Below are positions 11,989-24,500 of a DNA stretch of 64,000 nt, in pieces. Below the pieces are notes generated by a model that worked only from the letters and a program-made list of their open reading frames with translations, had not been told where the DNA came from and did no database searches. The stretch is from Catenaria anguillulae PL171. Its lineage: Eukaryota; Blastocladiomycota; Blastocladiomycetes; Blastocladiales; Catenariaceae. The stretch lies in contig MCFL01000080.1 in assembly GCA_002102555.1 (NCBI GenBank), positions 1-64,000 of the forward strand, read 5' to 3'. Position 1 is the stretch's first letter; every line of letters starts with the position of its first letter. The position numbers and the translations under genes were made by a program.

Positions 11989-12293
11989 TTTTTTTTCCTA
12001 TGCTATGGTGGTGATGACGATGATGACTGCTGTATTGATGTTGTACACAGACAATGTGTGGCAATGTTTTTCAACATGTCAATGTCGACGTGTACATATC
12101 ATATGGTGTGTGTGTGTGTGGCGACGTGGCGGCGGTAGTTGGATCGGAGGACGAGGTTTGGTCAGTCCGATCCGATCCGACTGGTGATGTGGAAGGGTTA
12201 AAATCATATACGATTGATATTTGAGAGAAATCTTTACATTATGCAACTGTCATGTATTTATCATATCAGTCAAACATTTTTTTTATTAAAGAA
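11989..12293. promoter_or_regulatory. Divergent promoter region between SEC23 and MDM31
   Basis: 305 bp separate the two ATG codons. It contains a T-run next to the SEC23 start, a (GT)n tract at 12106-12120 and an AT-rich stretch at 12197-12300. No precise elements can be assigned. Confidence 0.5.
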
Positions 12294-14997
12294 ATGATAC
12301 CCAGACCATCCAGTGTGAACATAGTGTCCAAGCTGTCGTCCCTGATTGGACTCGGCATAAGGTTGGCTCCAATCACCTCCACCTCCGCTGCCCACTCGGC
12401 TCGCCTTCTGGCCGTCCCCTTGTTGCTCAAGTGGAACTGGGCCTCGGGTTGGGGTTGGAGTTGGGGTTCGGGTTGGCGACCATCTTTTTCAACACCACCA
12501 TCTACTTCAACATCTACTTCAACGGCCCACCCATTGGTCACGGTCCACTTTCGACCGTCTGCTGCCGCCGCCCATCTCCAAGTACGAGGTCACTTCGCAA
12601 GGGTCGCTGCTGCCCAAGCTCATGCCAATCCGCCCCTGCCAACGTCGGCTAGCATCCTCAAGCTCAAGCACCGTTCCTCTGCCCATCATTCTCAACCCCC
12701 TTGGGGTACACCCACGTTGACCCCGCCCCCACCCCAACCCCCACCATTCTACCCTGCCCTTGCCTCTGCTTTTCATTCGGGCCTCGGACGGGCATTCTAT
12801 TCGACACAGCAGACTCCTACTCCTCCTACTCCTCCACCGCCCTCTCTCAGATCCCTCCTCGCTCATTTTCAACTCAAAATCCGCCACTTTTTCCGCAAAC
12901 CCGCACCACCGCCAACCTCTTCGTCATCCCCCGGATCATCCGGCTCGTCTACTGCCGGCGACGGAGCTTCATCTTCCACGCACCGCCCCTGGACCGCAGA
13001 CGAACGGTTGGCCTTGATCTCGTGGCTCTTTGTCGGCAACTCGCTCTTTATTCTTGTCGGCACCACCACCTTTGTGTCGCTGGCGTTGTGGCTTGCCAAC
13101 TCGTTCCAATTCGACGACGTCGTGGCCTATGCCCTGGGCTGGTACGTGACGCGGGCAACCGGTGCCACCGTCATCTTTGACGGCGGCCTCGAGCCCGACT
13201 GGAAGGAGGGACGCATTCACTTGCGGGACGTGCGCGTCCGCAGGATGCATGCCTTGGACGAGAGTACCTTGGAGCCGCATTATTATTACGAAAAGGGCCC
13301 GTTTGAGGAGCCGCTGTTGCTCAAGGGATTGGCTGCCGACGATGACGATGACGAGGGTGATAACGATACAAGCAACCACCAAGATGACGACGAGGATCCA
13401 CCCTTGCCGTCATCTCCCACTGCGGCACTTTCAAGGGACGAAAACAACTTTACCAAGTACGACCTCTCGATTGCTTCCATCTCCATCACCCTAGACCTGG
13501 TCCACTGGCTCGACGGCAAAGGGCTCGTGAAAACCGCAACCGTGCGAGGCGTTCGCGGCATCATTGACCGGCGTGACGTGTTTTGGGACGAGTCCATGCC
13601 CACCATCCCAATCCGGCGTCAGCACCAGCCGGGCGACTTCGAAATTGCCGACTTGCAAGTGGACGACTTGTTTGTGACCGTGTACAACCCGCAGTTCCGG
13701 CCATACTCGGTGTCGGTATTTCATGCCGAGTTGCCCCAGTTGCGCAAACAGTGGCTCTTGTATGACGTGATTTGCGCTACCAGTTTGGTTGGATTGTTTG
13801 ATAATTGCCTCTTCTCCGTGCACGCGCCTCAGTTGCCCGTCGGGGCGACTGGGTCGTCGTCTTCGAGCTTGCCCGTGGTTGGAGCTGGTGGATCTGCAGC
13901 ATCCTACGCTTCGCCTTTGGCGGCTTCTGCCGACGTCAGCGAGGACGACGAGACATCTATTCCCATTTCTGCCATTCCACGCCGCATTGTACGTTTTCTT
14001 ATCTCTTTTTTTTCTATCGCATACTGGGAGCTCACCCAGCTTTTTTTTTTTTTTCTGCTATCCTCTCATGTAGTCTCGCCTCAAAATCGACAATGTACCC
14101 ATCGACCACCTCAACTATGGCACCACGGGCCCCTTTGGCTGGATCACGGGCGGTACACTGGACATTTCAGCGACCATCCACATTCCTCGGCAGCGCCGCC
14201 CGCAAGACGTGGACAAGTTGCTTGCGCAGCTTATGCACGAACTCAAGGCGTCTGCGCGCGACCGCATCACGCTCGACGATCTTGGACGGTTGCCCGACAA
14301 GGTCCAGCAAGTGATTCGCGAAGTGCCCGCGGGGCTGTTGCCCGATGCGTTCCGGTCCACTCCCGCGCATGCGGCCGCCGCCGCAACGGCCGCGGCCAAG
14401 GCCGAGGCGCGCACGCCATTGCCATTGGTGGGCCCGCCAACGCCACCTCCCACACTTGCCGAACTGGCCGTCACCGCCACGCAACCCTACCTGCTCATGG
14501 ACCTTCAACTCAAGTTCAACAACATTCGCGCGTCGGTCCCGCTGCTCCCGCCCTCGGACCCGTCCACGCCTTCGTACCTCACCACCACGGCACTCATCCG
14601 TCCCGTTGTCGCGTACATGAACGCACATCGCACCGCCATTCCCTTGGCGTGCCGGCTCGCCATGCCACTCTCGGATTTCGACGGCGCTTGGACCATTTAT
14701 AATGCGGGCTTGTCGGACGCCCTGGCGACGGGCGTGGGGAAAGCCATGGTCGATGGGTTTTTGGACGAGGCAGAGCGCGCGAGGCGCATCCGGAAGGTTG
14801 GCCTGTGGAGTGTACGCACGGTGGCTGAGGGAGTCGCGGGGGTCTTGAGTGGAGGTAAAGGGTTGGTGCAGTTTTTGGAGGGCGTCATGCGTAGTCAAAT
14901 GCGGTTGGCCGTGCAGAATGAGGGCGCGGCGGGAGGAGACGGATGGGAGGCCGGCGCATACGTTTGGGAGATGCCGCCCGTTGAGAGGAGGAGGTGA
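12294..14997 (+). CDS. MDM31: Mdm31/Mdm32 family mitochondrial inner-membrane protein
   Basis: Exons 12294-13988 and 14074-14997 join in phase 0 across an 85-nt intron with a T-rich 3' part, giving 872 residues. An in-frame ATG at 12252 exists. The one at 12294 is preferred because it begins a basic, Ser-rich, acid-poor segment suited to a mitochondrial presequence. A Pro/Ser-rich linker is followed by a hydrophobic span (LISWLFVGNSLFILVGTTTF, about residues 235-270). The family-typical regions come next: ATGATVIFDGGLEPDWKEG, then KIDNVPIDHLNYGTTGPFGW just after the intron. Mdm31 and Mdm32 are fungal inner-membrane proteins needed for mitochondrial shape, nucleoid stability and phospholipid homeostasis. 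An acidic insert (DDDDDEGDNDT-like) sits between conserved blocks. Whether it is Mdm31 or Mdm32 cannot be decided without a tree. Confidence 0.88.
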
Positions 14998-15579
14998 GTG
15001 GAGTGGGCACGAGTCTTGTTGTTTTCGGGTCTAGTCTAGGGCTGTACATTTGAGTTCTTTGCTCTTCTTCTTTCGTCCATTTGTTTTTCTTTGGTTCGGT
15101 ATTATGCATTTCGTCTCCTCTCAAGTCACGCAGTATGACAGAAGAGCCTGTGAACCTCCACGCTTGTACATGTATACGTTTCTACGCACATGTCGCTCCC
15201 TCCTATCCCAGCACTTGCCGTCAAGCGAGGAGCAAAGAAACGCGTCACGTCACTGCGAACATGATGATGAGCGTCAAGAGGTGACAGCTGGAACTGCTCG
15301 CGAGGCTTGTATGGTGCCATAGAACTCGTTACTCACTCCATTACGACGGGAACCAACGCCCACCTAGGGAGTCGAGGTCAGAGCATTTGCTCTCCTTTGG
15401 CTTTTATCATAAATGCACATAGACGTCGCTACCGGAAGCATTTTCGCACACTTCGCCCGACAACCCATGACGTAGACCTCGACCCGCCGCCATCTACCAT
15501 GAATACTTGAAGACCACCTCCTAAGATTCCCACGCATACATTCCCACACCGCACTCTCCATTTTCCAATATCAACTACC
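14998..15579. other. Intergenic, 582 bp, no gene seen
   Basis: Tandem-oriented spacer between MDM31 and the Rab-like gene. Only short non-conserved open frames occur. The 100 bases before the Rab start are C/A-rich (CCACACCGCACTCTCC), as seen in other leaders of this window. Confidence 0.45.
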
Positions 15580-16557
15580 ATGACCGCATCCACCTCGACT
15601 TCACCAAGGACGTCCTCGGCACACCTCACTCCTCAACGCCAGCTCAAGATCCTGCTTCTGGGTTCATCTGGCGCAGGCAAAACCGCACTGGCCTTGCGAT
15701 ATGCGCAAAACTGCTTCAACCCGCACCAAAAGTCGACCATTGGCGTCGATTTCTTTACCAAGCAAGTCACCGTGCCCGACGGATCCACCGTCTCCATCAA
15801 CGTACGCATTGATATCCATTCCATCTCTGTGGACAGGGCAAATCCGCTAAGACAACCAATTGGTATGTAGATCTGGGACACGGCCGGCCAAGAACGGTTC
15901 CACTCGCTCGTTGAATCATTCTTCCGCGGCGCCGACGCATGCATCCTCGTCATGGACCCGACTCAGCCGCCGCGCGAATCGCTCGCATCGCTCACGTACT
16001 GGCACGCAAAGGTCATGCATCACCTAGGCCCTGTTGCATCAGCTTCGCATTTCCCGTTTCTCGTGGTAGCCACAAAGTCGGACCTGGACGCGAGCGTGCC
16101 ACTCGACCACGTCAAGCAGTGGTGTGCGAGCGAGCGGGGAGTCGCTCAGGTGGTGCACACGTCGGCAGTCACGGGCGAGGGCGTCAACGATGCGTTTGTG
16201 CATGCGGCGCAGCTGGCTGTTGATTATCATCGGGTCATGGAGGTGTTGGAGAGAGAGGAGGTAGAGAGGGAAAAGAGCCGGCGGAGAAAGAGCAAGCGTG
16301 GGTCGTGGCTGGCGAGCGCGTTTGGGTTGGAGCAGGACCTGGAGGAGCAGGATCATGGGGTGGCCGCCGGTAGTAGCGAGGAGGGGCTGCGGTATGCGAG
16401 GTTGGCAGATTCAGGGTTTTTGGGCGACGATGCCGTGCGGCAAGAGGAAGCACGCAGGACAAGGAGTGGGCTGTTTACGCATTCGAGCCCAGTGATTCGG
16501 TTGGGTGGGAGAGGAGGTACATCGTCGGTTGAGGCAAAGAACTGTGCCTGCGGATAG
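15580..16557 (+). CDS. Rab7-like small GTPase with long C-terminal extension
   Basis: Exons 15580-15801 and 15871-16557 (intron 15802-15870, 69 nt, GTACGC...TGTAG) give 302 residues, against about 205 for a typical Rab. The P-loop GSSGAGKT, switch I STIGVDFFTKQVTV and switch II IWDTAGQERFHSL are intact, and the FFTK and HFPFLVV stretches resemble Rab7/Ypt7. Two base-recognition motifs depart from consensus: NKxD reads TKSD, and SAK is replaced by TSAVTG. After the G domain comes a roughly 100-residue basic and acidic extension (EREKSRRRKSKRGSW, then Gly-rich). The protein ends CACG, a CxC pair followed by Gly, so prenylation would be either CAAX-like or atypical. It probably acts on vacuolar or late endosomal membranes if it is a true Rab7; it could instead be a divergent paralogue. 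Confidence 0.82.
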
Positions 16558-17336
16558 TTTTGGTTGGTTGTCGGGCATGTTGGAGGAGGCTGCTGCCATG
16601 GAATAACTAAAAAAACCATCTTTCATACGTAGACGTAATGAACACATACCTAGTCTCAGTTGGCTTCCAACCTTTCATCTTTCATGGCGAAAGATCATGC
16701 TGTCAGGTGGATTTTGTGGCGAATACGATCGAGGCAGTACCGAACGAAATATGGTTGCTTACACCGTCATCCGCATTCAAGCCTGTCAATGGTGTGTATA
16801 TGGTACCCGCCCGCTTACGACACATATGGCACCAGAACAGCCCAATAACATCACCTGTACGCTGCCAAATGCTCGTTCCTGTCATTCGGGACGCAAATCT
16901 GGGTATGATTCCCCCTCAATGGGTGTCATGGGATTACGTAGCTTTGCTAAAGCTTCACTTGCAACGACAAGAACATCCAAAAAGTTCGTCTACAACCATC
17001 ACCAAACGAATGTTGGGATAGGTGATGAGCGAGTGCCATTCATCACTCATCGGAATGACAAAATGTGGACATCGCGTCACGTCGTCGTCATGTCATCCAC
17101 TTGGCTCCACTCGCACTCACTCGAATGTGCCGGTGCGGATGTGACGAATACGAGGGTTACGCAAGAAAATAGAGGAGAGACATAAAGCTATACTCGTCTG
17201 CGGGTACATAAAGCGTCGGCCAACCCCGCTCAACATCCCATTCCTCGAAACTGTATTCTCACCGAGAGCCATCCAACCCCTTCCTACCTGACAAAAAACA
17301 CCTGCACTTTACCCCTACACTTCACACTCCATCAAA
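16558..17336. other. Intergenic, 779 bp, no gene seen
   Basis: The region runs from the Rab-like stop to the start of the small wall protein. No open frame here is supported by motif or composition. A TATA-like TACATAAAG lies at 17205-17213, about 125 bases before the next ATG, followed by a C/A-rich leader. Confidence 0.45.
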
Positions 17337-17921
17337 ATGCGCACCCAATTCCTTCTCCTCGCTACCGTTGCCTCCATGGCCTTGACCGCTGCGGCCAACC
17401 CTGTCCCGCAAGACGGCGGCGAGCAGAACAACGGCCAATACACGGCATGGACTGAAACGTCGACCTCGACAACTGTTGAAGCTACTTCCACCACCACTAC
17501 TTCTGAGCAAGTTCCCACTTGGACTGAGTCTGGTTCTGTTTCCGTGACTGAGACGGGTATGTCGCTTTGACTGTCTTGACTTCCGTCATACTTCAATTCA
17601 CCAACTATCCCTTTCTGATCCACAGAATCAACCTCCACCTCGACCGACTCGGCAACCGCTACCTACGCGACTGATGCCGGAGCTTGGACTCAGGTCGCCG
17701 ACTTGGTGGACAACAACTCGGCCACTTCAGTTGCTGAAGCCACCGCATCTGCCTCAGCCGAATCCACTGCTGCTGCCGAGCCGACCCAAGTGTACGAGGG
17801 CGGCGAGACAACAGAAAACTCGGTGGTTGCTGGTGAGCAAAAGTCGGTCGCGATTCGCTCGTCTGCGTCTGCAGCGGCTGCTATTGTTGCCTTGTATGGC
17901 GCCGGCATTGTGCTTGTTTGA
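17337..17921 (+). CDS. Small Ser/Thr-rich secreted protein, probable GPI-anchored wall protein
   Basis: Exons 17337-17556 and 17626-17921 join in phase 1 across a 69-nt intron (GTATGT...CACAG), giving 171 residues. Residues 1-20 form a clear signal peptide (MRTQFLLLATVASMALTAAA). The body is Thr/Ser/Ala-rich (STSTTVEATSTTTTSEQ) with regular aromatic-containing motifs YTAWTET and VPTWTES, suited to O-mannosylation. The C-terminus is hydrophobic (AAAAIVALYGAGIVLV) after a small-residue stretch, as in GPI-anchor signals. Similar architecture recurs at 38851-39366 and 56637-57457. No enzymatic domain is present; a cell-surface structural role is inferred. A TATA-like element lies near 17205. Confidence 0.78.
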
Positions 17922-18546
17922 ACGAGGGCAACATGACGTGTCGGTCTGTTTGTATGATACTTGTCTACTGAATCCATGATTGTACTGAAATGACCACAAA
18001 GTTATGCACTCGATCACATATCATGGAGGCTGGATGTACTATTCTCGTCACGGGTCCCAGAGGCTGCCTTGCGGGAAATACAAATCATCGGGTTTCGGCC
18101 CGTGAGCACACCGGACACACGAGTGGACATTGGGAGATGGTGTGTCGCGCCAGGGCCGGCTGCGCGAGAGCGAGAGCCGTGACCAAAAGGTCGGACAGTA
18201 AAAGCACAACATGTTCGTGAGTACTGTATATCCATTGCTTCAAGTGTTGATAGTGAGTTCAAGTATCAGGGCGACATCGCGTGTTCGCAATGACTCGGCT
18301 GCTTCGGTGGGCGGCAACACGAAACAACGAAACTTGGCCTCCATTACTTCATTTAGTTCATTCCCCGTATGATTCCTGTCCGAAGCGGAAAAAAAAGCAC
18401 TTTTAGCAAAGAAAAAAAAACTGTATTGTATTCATGTACTTACTTACTGTGTAGTATCATGTTTGGCCCATAGGAACGATGAGTAGAATCCTTGCTCACT
18501 AACGATGCAGCAGACTACACACTCAACACATACATACGCTAAAACC
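17922..18546. other. Convergent intergenic region, 625 bp
   Basis: It lies between the 3' ends of the wall-protein gene (plus) and GLT1 (minus). It contains A-runs near 18390-18420 and no supported gene. Two 3' untranslated regions are expected here. Confidence 0.45.
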
Positions 18547-21500
18547 TCACACCTGCGCAACAGTCACGGTCGGCCCAGCCTCCACGCCAGGCGGCATGCC
18601 CGCGGGCGCCGGCGACCCATGGCGTGCCGGAATCTTTGAATACTCGAGGTACAAGTCGCGTGCCGGTGTGCCACCAGTGATGGGCAACGCGCTCACTGAG
18701 CTCATCAAGTAAGCATCCATTTGTCGTGCGGCTTCACGGCCCTCACGAATACCCCACACGACCAAGGACTGGCCGCGGCGGCAATCGCCCGCGGCAAACA
18801 CCTTGGGAACCGATGTGGCATACGTCTTTGTGTCAGCTGCAACATTGGCACCAGCCTTGGCCACGCCCATTTGCTCGAGCAGTCCACCTCGGGACCCATA
18901 AAGCCCATGGCGAGCAGTACAACGTCAGCTGGGTAAAACTTGTGCGATCCGGGCACCTTGGACATGGACCACCGGCCCGACTGCGGATCCTTGGTCCACT
19001 CGACCGTGACCGTGTTGATACCGCGGACGTTGCCGTTGCCGTCCGACACAAACTCCTCCGTGAGCACTTGGTACTGGCGGGGTCCGGCCGTGCACGACGG
19101 TCACTTCCTCGTGGCCATAGTCCACCTTGAAGACGCGCGGGAACTCGGGCCAAGGGTTGTCGGCCGCACGTGATGGCGGGGGAGGGGCAACAGCTCAAAG
19201 TTGACAATCGACTTTGCGCCTTGGCGAACCGATGTGCCGCAGCAATCAGTACCAGTATCACCGCCACCAATCACAACCACATGCTTGCCCTCGACCGACA
19301 CGGGCGTCTTGGACCCATTCTTGATGGACTGGGTCAAGAAGTCGACGGCAAAGTGAATTCCGTTCAAATTGCGGCCTGCCACTGGCAAGTCGCGCGGCCA
19401 CGTTGCACCCGTCGCCAACAGCACAGAGTCAAACTCGCGCACAATCTGGTCGGCAGCCACGTCTTTGCCAACGTCCACGCTGCACTTGAACTGCACGCCC
19501 TCGGCGGTGAGCAAGTCGACGCGCCGCTGCACGTAGCGCTTGTCGAGCTTCATGTTTGGGATGCCGTACTGCAAGAGACCGCCTGCCTTGTCCTGCCGCT
19601 CGTACACCGTAACCCAATGGCCGGCCTTGTTGAGTTGGTCGGCGGCAGCGAGCCCAGCAGGGCCGGAACCAATCACGGCCACGCGACGACCCGTGCGCAC
19701 TTGTGGTGGCGTGGGCACGACCCACCCGTTATCGAACGCATAGTCAATGATGGCGCATTCGATTGATTTGATGTTGACGGGGTCCTCGTTGATACCCAAG
19801 ACACATGCACCCTCGCAAGGTGCCGGGCACACACGGCCAGTGAATTCAGGGAAGTTGTTTGTGAGCATCAACCGATCAAATGCCGCACGGTAATCCTCCT
19901 TGAACACGAGCTCGTTCCAGCTCGGGATGAGGTTGGAGATCGGGCAACCAAATGAGCTGTTGCACGTCGGCACGCCGCAATCCATGCACCGAGCCGCTTG
20001 CACACGCAAGTCCCGCGGCTTGTGGCGGTTGCCGACCTCCTTGTAATCCTTGACACGCTGGCGCACGGGCCGCTGTGGTTCCTTGACACGCTTGTACTTG
20101 ATGAACCCGCGCGTCTTGTCGAGAGCATCGTCGGCCTTGGAAACCTTTTTGGCCGGCGCCGCTGCCATGGCATCCTCAATGTCGGCAATGCCGCCACCGT
20201 GCGCATGTACCACGGCAGGTTTGTGCTTGCCAGCAACCCCGTTGGGCTCCGCGGCCGGCGCAATCGTGCGTGGGATGCTCGCCGTGTTGGACCGCGCCAG
20301 GACAGCCTTGTAGTCCTTGGGGAACACCTTGGTGAATCGCGGCGCAAACGACTGCCAAGACGCCAACATTTCCTGTGCGCGCGGCGAGCCCGTGTACTTG
20401 AAGTGGTCCGAAATGAGACCATGCACGTGCTGCAAGTCCTCAGATGACAACGGGTCCAGGTCCACCATTTCGACATTGCATTTGACCACGTCCAAGTCGA
20501 GCACGTACGCTAACCCACCACTCATACCCGCCGCAAAGTTGACGCCCGTTGGGCCCAGAACAAGGCACACGCCACCTGTCATGTACTCACACCCGTGATC
20601 ACCCAAGCCCTCGCACACGGCAGTGGCACCCGAGTTGCGGACACAGAATCGCTCGGCGGCCATGCCATTGACAAACAAGCGGCCCGAGGTTGCACCGTAC
20701 AAGCAAGTGTTGCCGATAATGACATTGTGTCTTGGATCAAACTGCGCATGGCGCGCGCGCGGAGGGTAGATGGCAATGGTTCCGCCCGAAAGGCCCTTGC
20801 CAACGTAATCGTTCGAGTCTCCCTCCAGATCCATGTGAATGCCCTTGGCGAGCCATACACCGAGCGACTGACCGGCGCTGCCAAACAACTTGATGCGCAA
20901 CGACTCGTCGGGCAAGCCCTCCTCGCCGTACAACTTGGCGACTTGATGCGACAGAAGGGCGCCAATGGACCGATCCGTGTTGGTCACCGAAAGCGTCAAC
21001 GTCGTGGGCGTGCGTGACTCGATGGCCAGCTGCGCCTGTGGCAACAGCACATGGTCCTTGTGTCTCAAATCGTCCTCGGTGGGCTTCTTCCACTCTGCCG
21101 GGTCCATGGTCACAGGCACGCCCTGGCGGAGCGAAAAGGCCGGAATCAAGAGCGGCTGCAAGTCGAGCAAGCGCGCCTTTGGATTCTCCTTGAGCACGCG
21201 CGGGTTGACGGTCAAGAAATCCGACCGGCCGACCAGCTCAGATACGGTACGCACGCCAACCGATGCCATGATTTCGCGCAACTCCTCGGCAAGATAGTGG
21301 AAAAAGTTGATGACGTGCTCGGGCTGACCGGCAAACTTTGCGCGGAGCACTGGGTCTTGAGTAGCAATACCGACCGGGCAAGTGTTCTTGTGGCAGGCGC
21401 GCATCATGACGCAGCCCATGGCAATCAAGGGTGCTGTGGCAAAGCCAAACTCTTCGGCGCCGAGCATGCAGGCAATGGCCACGTCGCGGCCCGTGCGGAT

Positions 21501-24500
21501 CATGCCGTCGGTTTGCAAAACGACGCGACCGCGCAAGTTGTTGAGAACGAGGGTTTGATGGGCTTCAGCAAGACCGAGCTCCCAGGGCAAACCTGTGGAC
21601 TTGACTGACGACCAGCGAGCTGCACCGGTACCGCCATCGTGGCCCGAGATCTTTGCGATGTTTACCAAGAGTTGAGTACGTGAGATTTAGCATCGAATTG
21701 AGACGCAGAGGCCTGAAGCATTACGAAGACGTACAAGGATGTGGTGTGCACCTGCCTTGGCAACACCTGCTGCAACGACACCAACACCGACTTCAGACAC
21801 GAGCTTGACGGAAACACGAGCCGATGGGTTGACGCACTTGAGGTCAAAGATGAGCTGCTTAAGGTCCTCAATCGAATAAATCTGAACGGGAAACAAATAG
21901 CTAGTCAGCGCAAATGATCAAGAGAAACGAAATGAGGATATGAAGTAACCGCTCATACATCGTGGTGCGGAGGAGGCGAAATCAGACCGACACCGGGGGT
22001 GGACTTGCGAGTCCTGGCAATGTCGCCCGACACCTTGTACCCGGGCAACTCGCCACCCTCACCGGGCTTGGCGCCTTGAGCCATTTTGATTTGCAATTCG
22101 TCGGCATTGGAGAGGTACTATGGGAGAATCGCAATGACATAGCTCGAGTCAGCATACAGACAACAGAAAGGATGGAAAAGAACATGGCAAACGTACAGCA
22201 ACAGTGACACCAAATCGGCCGGACGCGATCTGCTTGATCGATGACCGTGTCTGAGCATTCTTCAACCTCGACTCTTCCTCGCCACCCTCGCCCGTGTTGG
22301 ACTTGCCTCCAATCGCGTTCAAGGCCTTTGCGAGCGTGGCGTGCGCCTCGATCGAAATCGAACCATAACTCATGGCGCCCGTGCAGAAGCGCTTGACAAT
22401 CTCGGTCCACGGCTCCACCTCATCCAAGGGAATCGGCTGCTGTGGGGCAGCCCGCCCGCTGACAATGTCGAGGCACCCGCGCAAAGTGCACCCTTCGACT
22501 TGCTCTGGGTCGCCGCCGAGTACTTTGCAAACGCAGCCTTGTTTTGCTGGCGCACGGCATCTTGCAGCGAGGCAATGGCCACGGGATCGTTGATGTGGCG
22601 CTCGCCATTGTACCTGTTGTGGTACTCGCCGAGCTCGGGCAGCGCGAGCGCACGGGGAATTTCGCGCGACGGCCATGCGCGGCATGCAAGCACAGCACGT
22701 CTGTGGCAATGTGCTCAAACCCGACCCTTGAATCCTGGATGCAGTACCGGAAAAACACTTTGCAACCACCGACTCGTGCAAACCGAGCGCTTCAAAGATT
22801 TGCGCACCGCGGTACGACTGCAACGTCGAAATCCCCATCTTGGACATGGCTTAAGGATACCATCGACACACGCCGAGACATACTTTTCGTGGGAGCCGCC
22901 CAGCGCCTCGGCTGCCTCGGCCATGAGATACGGGACAAGGGCGTCGGCGCCATACCCGAGGACAACCGCCAAATGGTGCACCTCGCGTGCCTCGCCCGTG
23001 TTGACGACCAAGCTCACATGACCACGCTTCTTGGTGCGCACGAGAAAGTGGTGCACGGCGCCAGTTGCGAGCGCACAAGGAATCGGTGCGAGTTCGGGTC
23101 CCAGGGTTGAGTCGTCGAGAACAAGCACTTGAGCGCCCTCGCTCACGGCAAGCATGGCCTCGGAACACATGCGGTCGATGGCGGCTTCCATGCCCTTGGG
23201 TCCTTCTTCGACGGGCCACGTCATGGCAATGGTGCGCACGGAGAGAGAGCGCTTGACGGCTGCGAGGTCCCATGGCATGAGCACTGGATGAGCAATCTCG
23301 ATTAGCGCAGGGTGGACGGGATCGATCGCGAGGACATTGCCCTCTGGGCCCAAGTAGGTGCGAGCCGACATGACGATACGTTCGCGAATGGGGTCGATCG
23401 GAGGGTTTGTGACTTGGGCAAACAGCTGCCTGAGGAAATCAAAGACGAGCCTGGGCTGATTGGACAAGCACGCCAAGGGGGCGTCATTGCCCATGGATCC
23501 GAGCGCCTCCTTGCCAACCTTGGCCATGGGTTGCAACAACATGGTGGCCTGCTCGTGCGAGTATCCAAATGCCACGAGCCTCGGGTCCGTCTGCAACCAA
23601 TCGGCCGTCCGTTTTGGCCGCCATTGGCCGCCACAACACTCGACAACCACTGTACACGGTCTGCATCCGACACTTGCAACCTAGGCACAACACACGGTCC
23701 GTCCCGAGCGCCTGCATAATCTTGCGCCCAGCATTGCGCTTGAGCTCATTGTCATTGACGATGCGGCCCGCGGCCGTATCCACAAGCAACATGCGCCCGG
23801 GCATGAGCCGGCCCTTTTGCACCACGCGCTTTGGGTCCAGCGTGATACACCCAACCTCACTCGCACAAATCATGGTGTCGTCGTCCATGACATAGAATCG
23901 GCAGGGGCGCAGGCCGTTGCGGTCAAGTTGCGCGCCAACGTAGCGACCATCGGCAAATGTAACGAGCGCGGGCCCGTCCCAGGGTTCCATGAGCGTCGAC
24001 GCCCACGTGTAAAAGGCTTGGCGCTCGTCGGGGACTGGGTTGGCTTCCGGGATGAGCATCATGACGGCTTCGGGAAGCGTCAAGTGGCCAGAGACAACGA
24101 GCAATCGAGGACATTGTCGAGGGCGGCAGAGTCGGACCCAAACTCTTCAATGATTGGGTAGAGGGATTCGAGGTCGCGGCCAAACGAGAGCGACGACATG
24201 AGGCCTTCGCGGGCACGCATCCAGTTTTTATTGCCGCGGAGCGTGTTGATTTCACCTGTTGAATCCAAATGTGGCACAGCCAAAGCGATAAGTATGAAAT
24301 AGAATGCTGCACAAAAGTCATGTTCGAACAAACCATTGTGTCCAATCATGCGCAAAGGCTGTGCACGATCCCAACTGGGAAAGGTATTGGTCGAGAACCG
24401 AGAGTGCACCAACGCAAAGTGGCCAGCGAAACGAATGTCTTGCAAATCGTAGAAGTAATCGTACACTTGGTTGGGGTTGAGCAAGCCCTTGTACACAATG

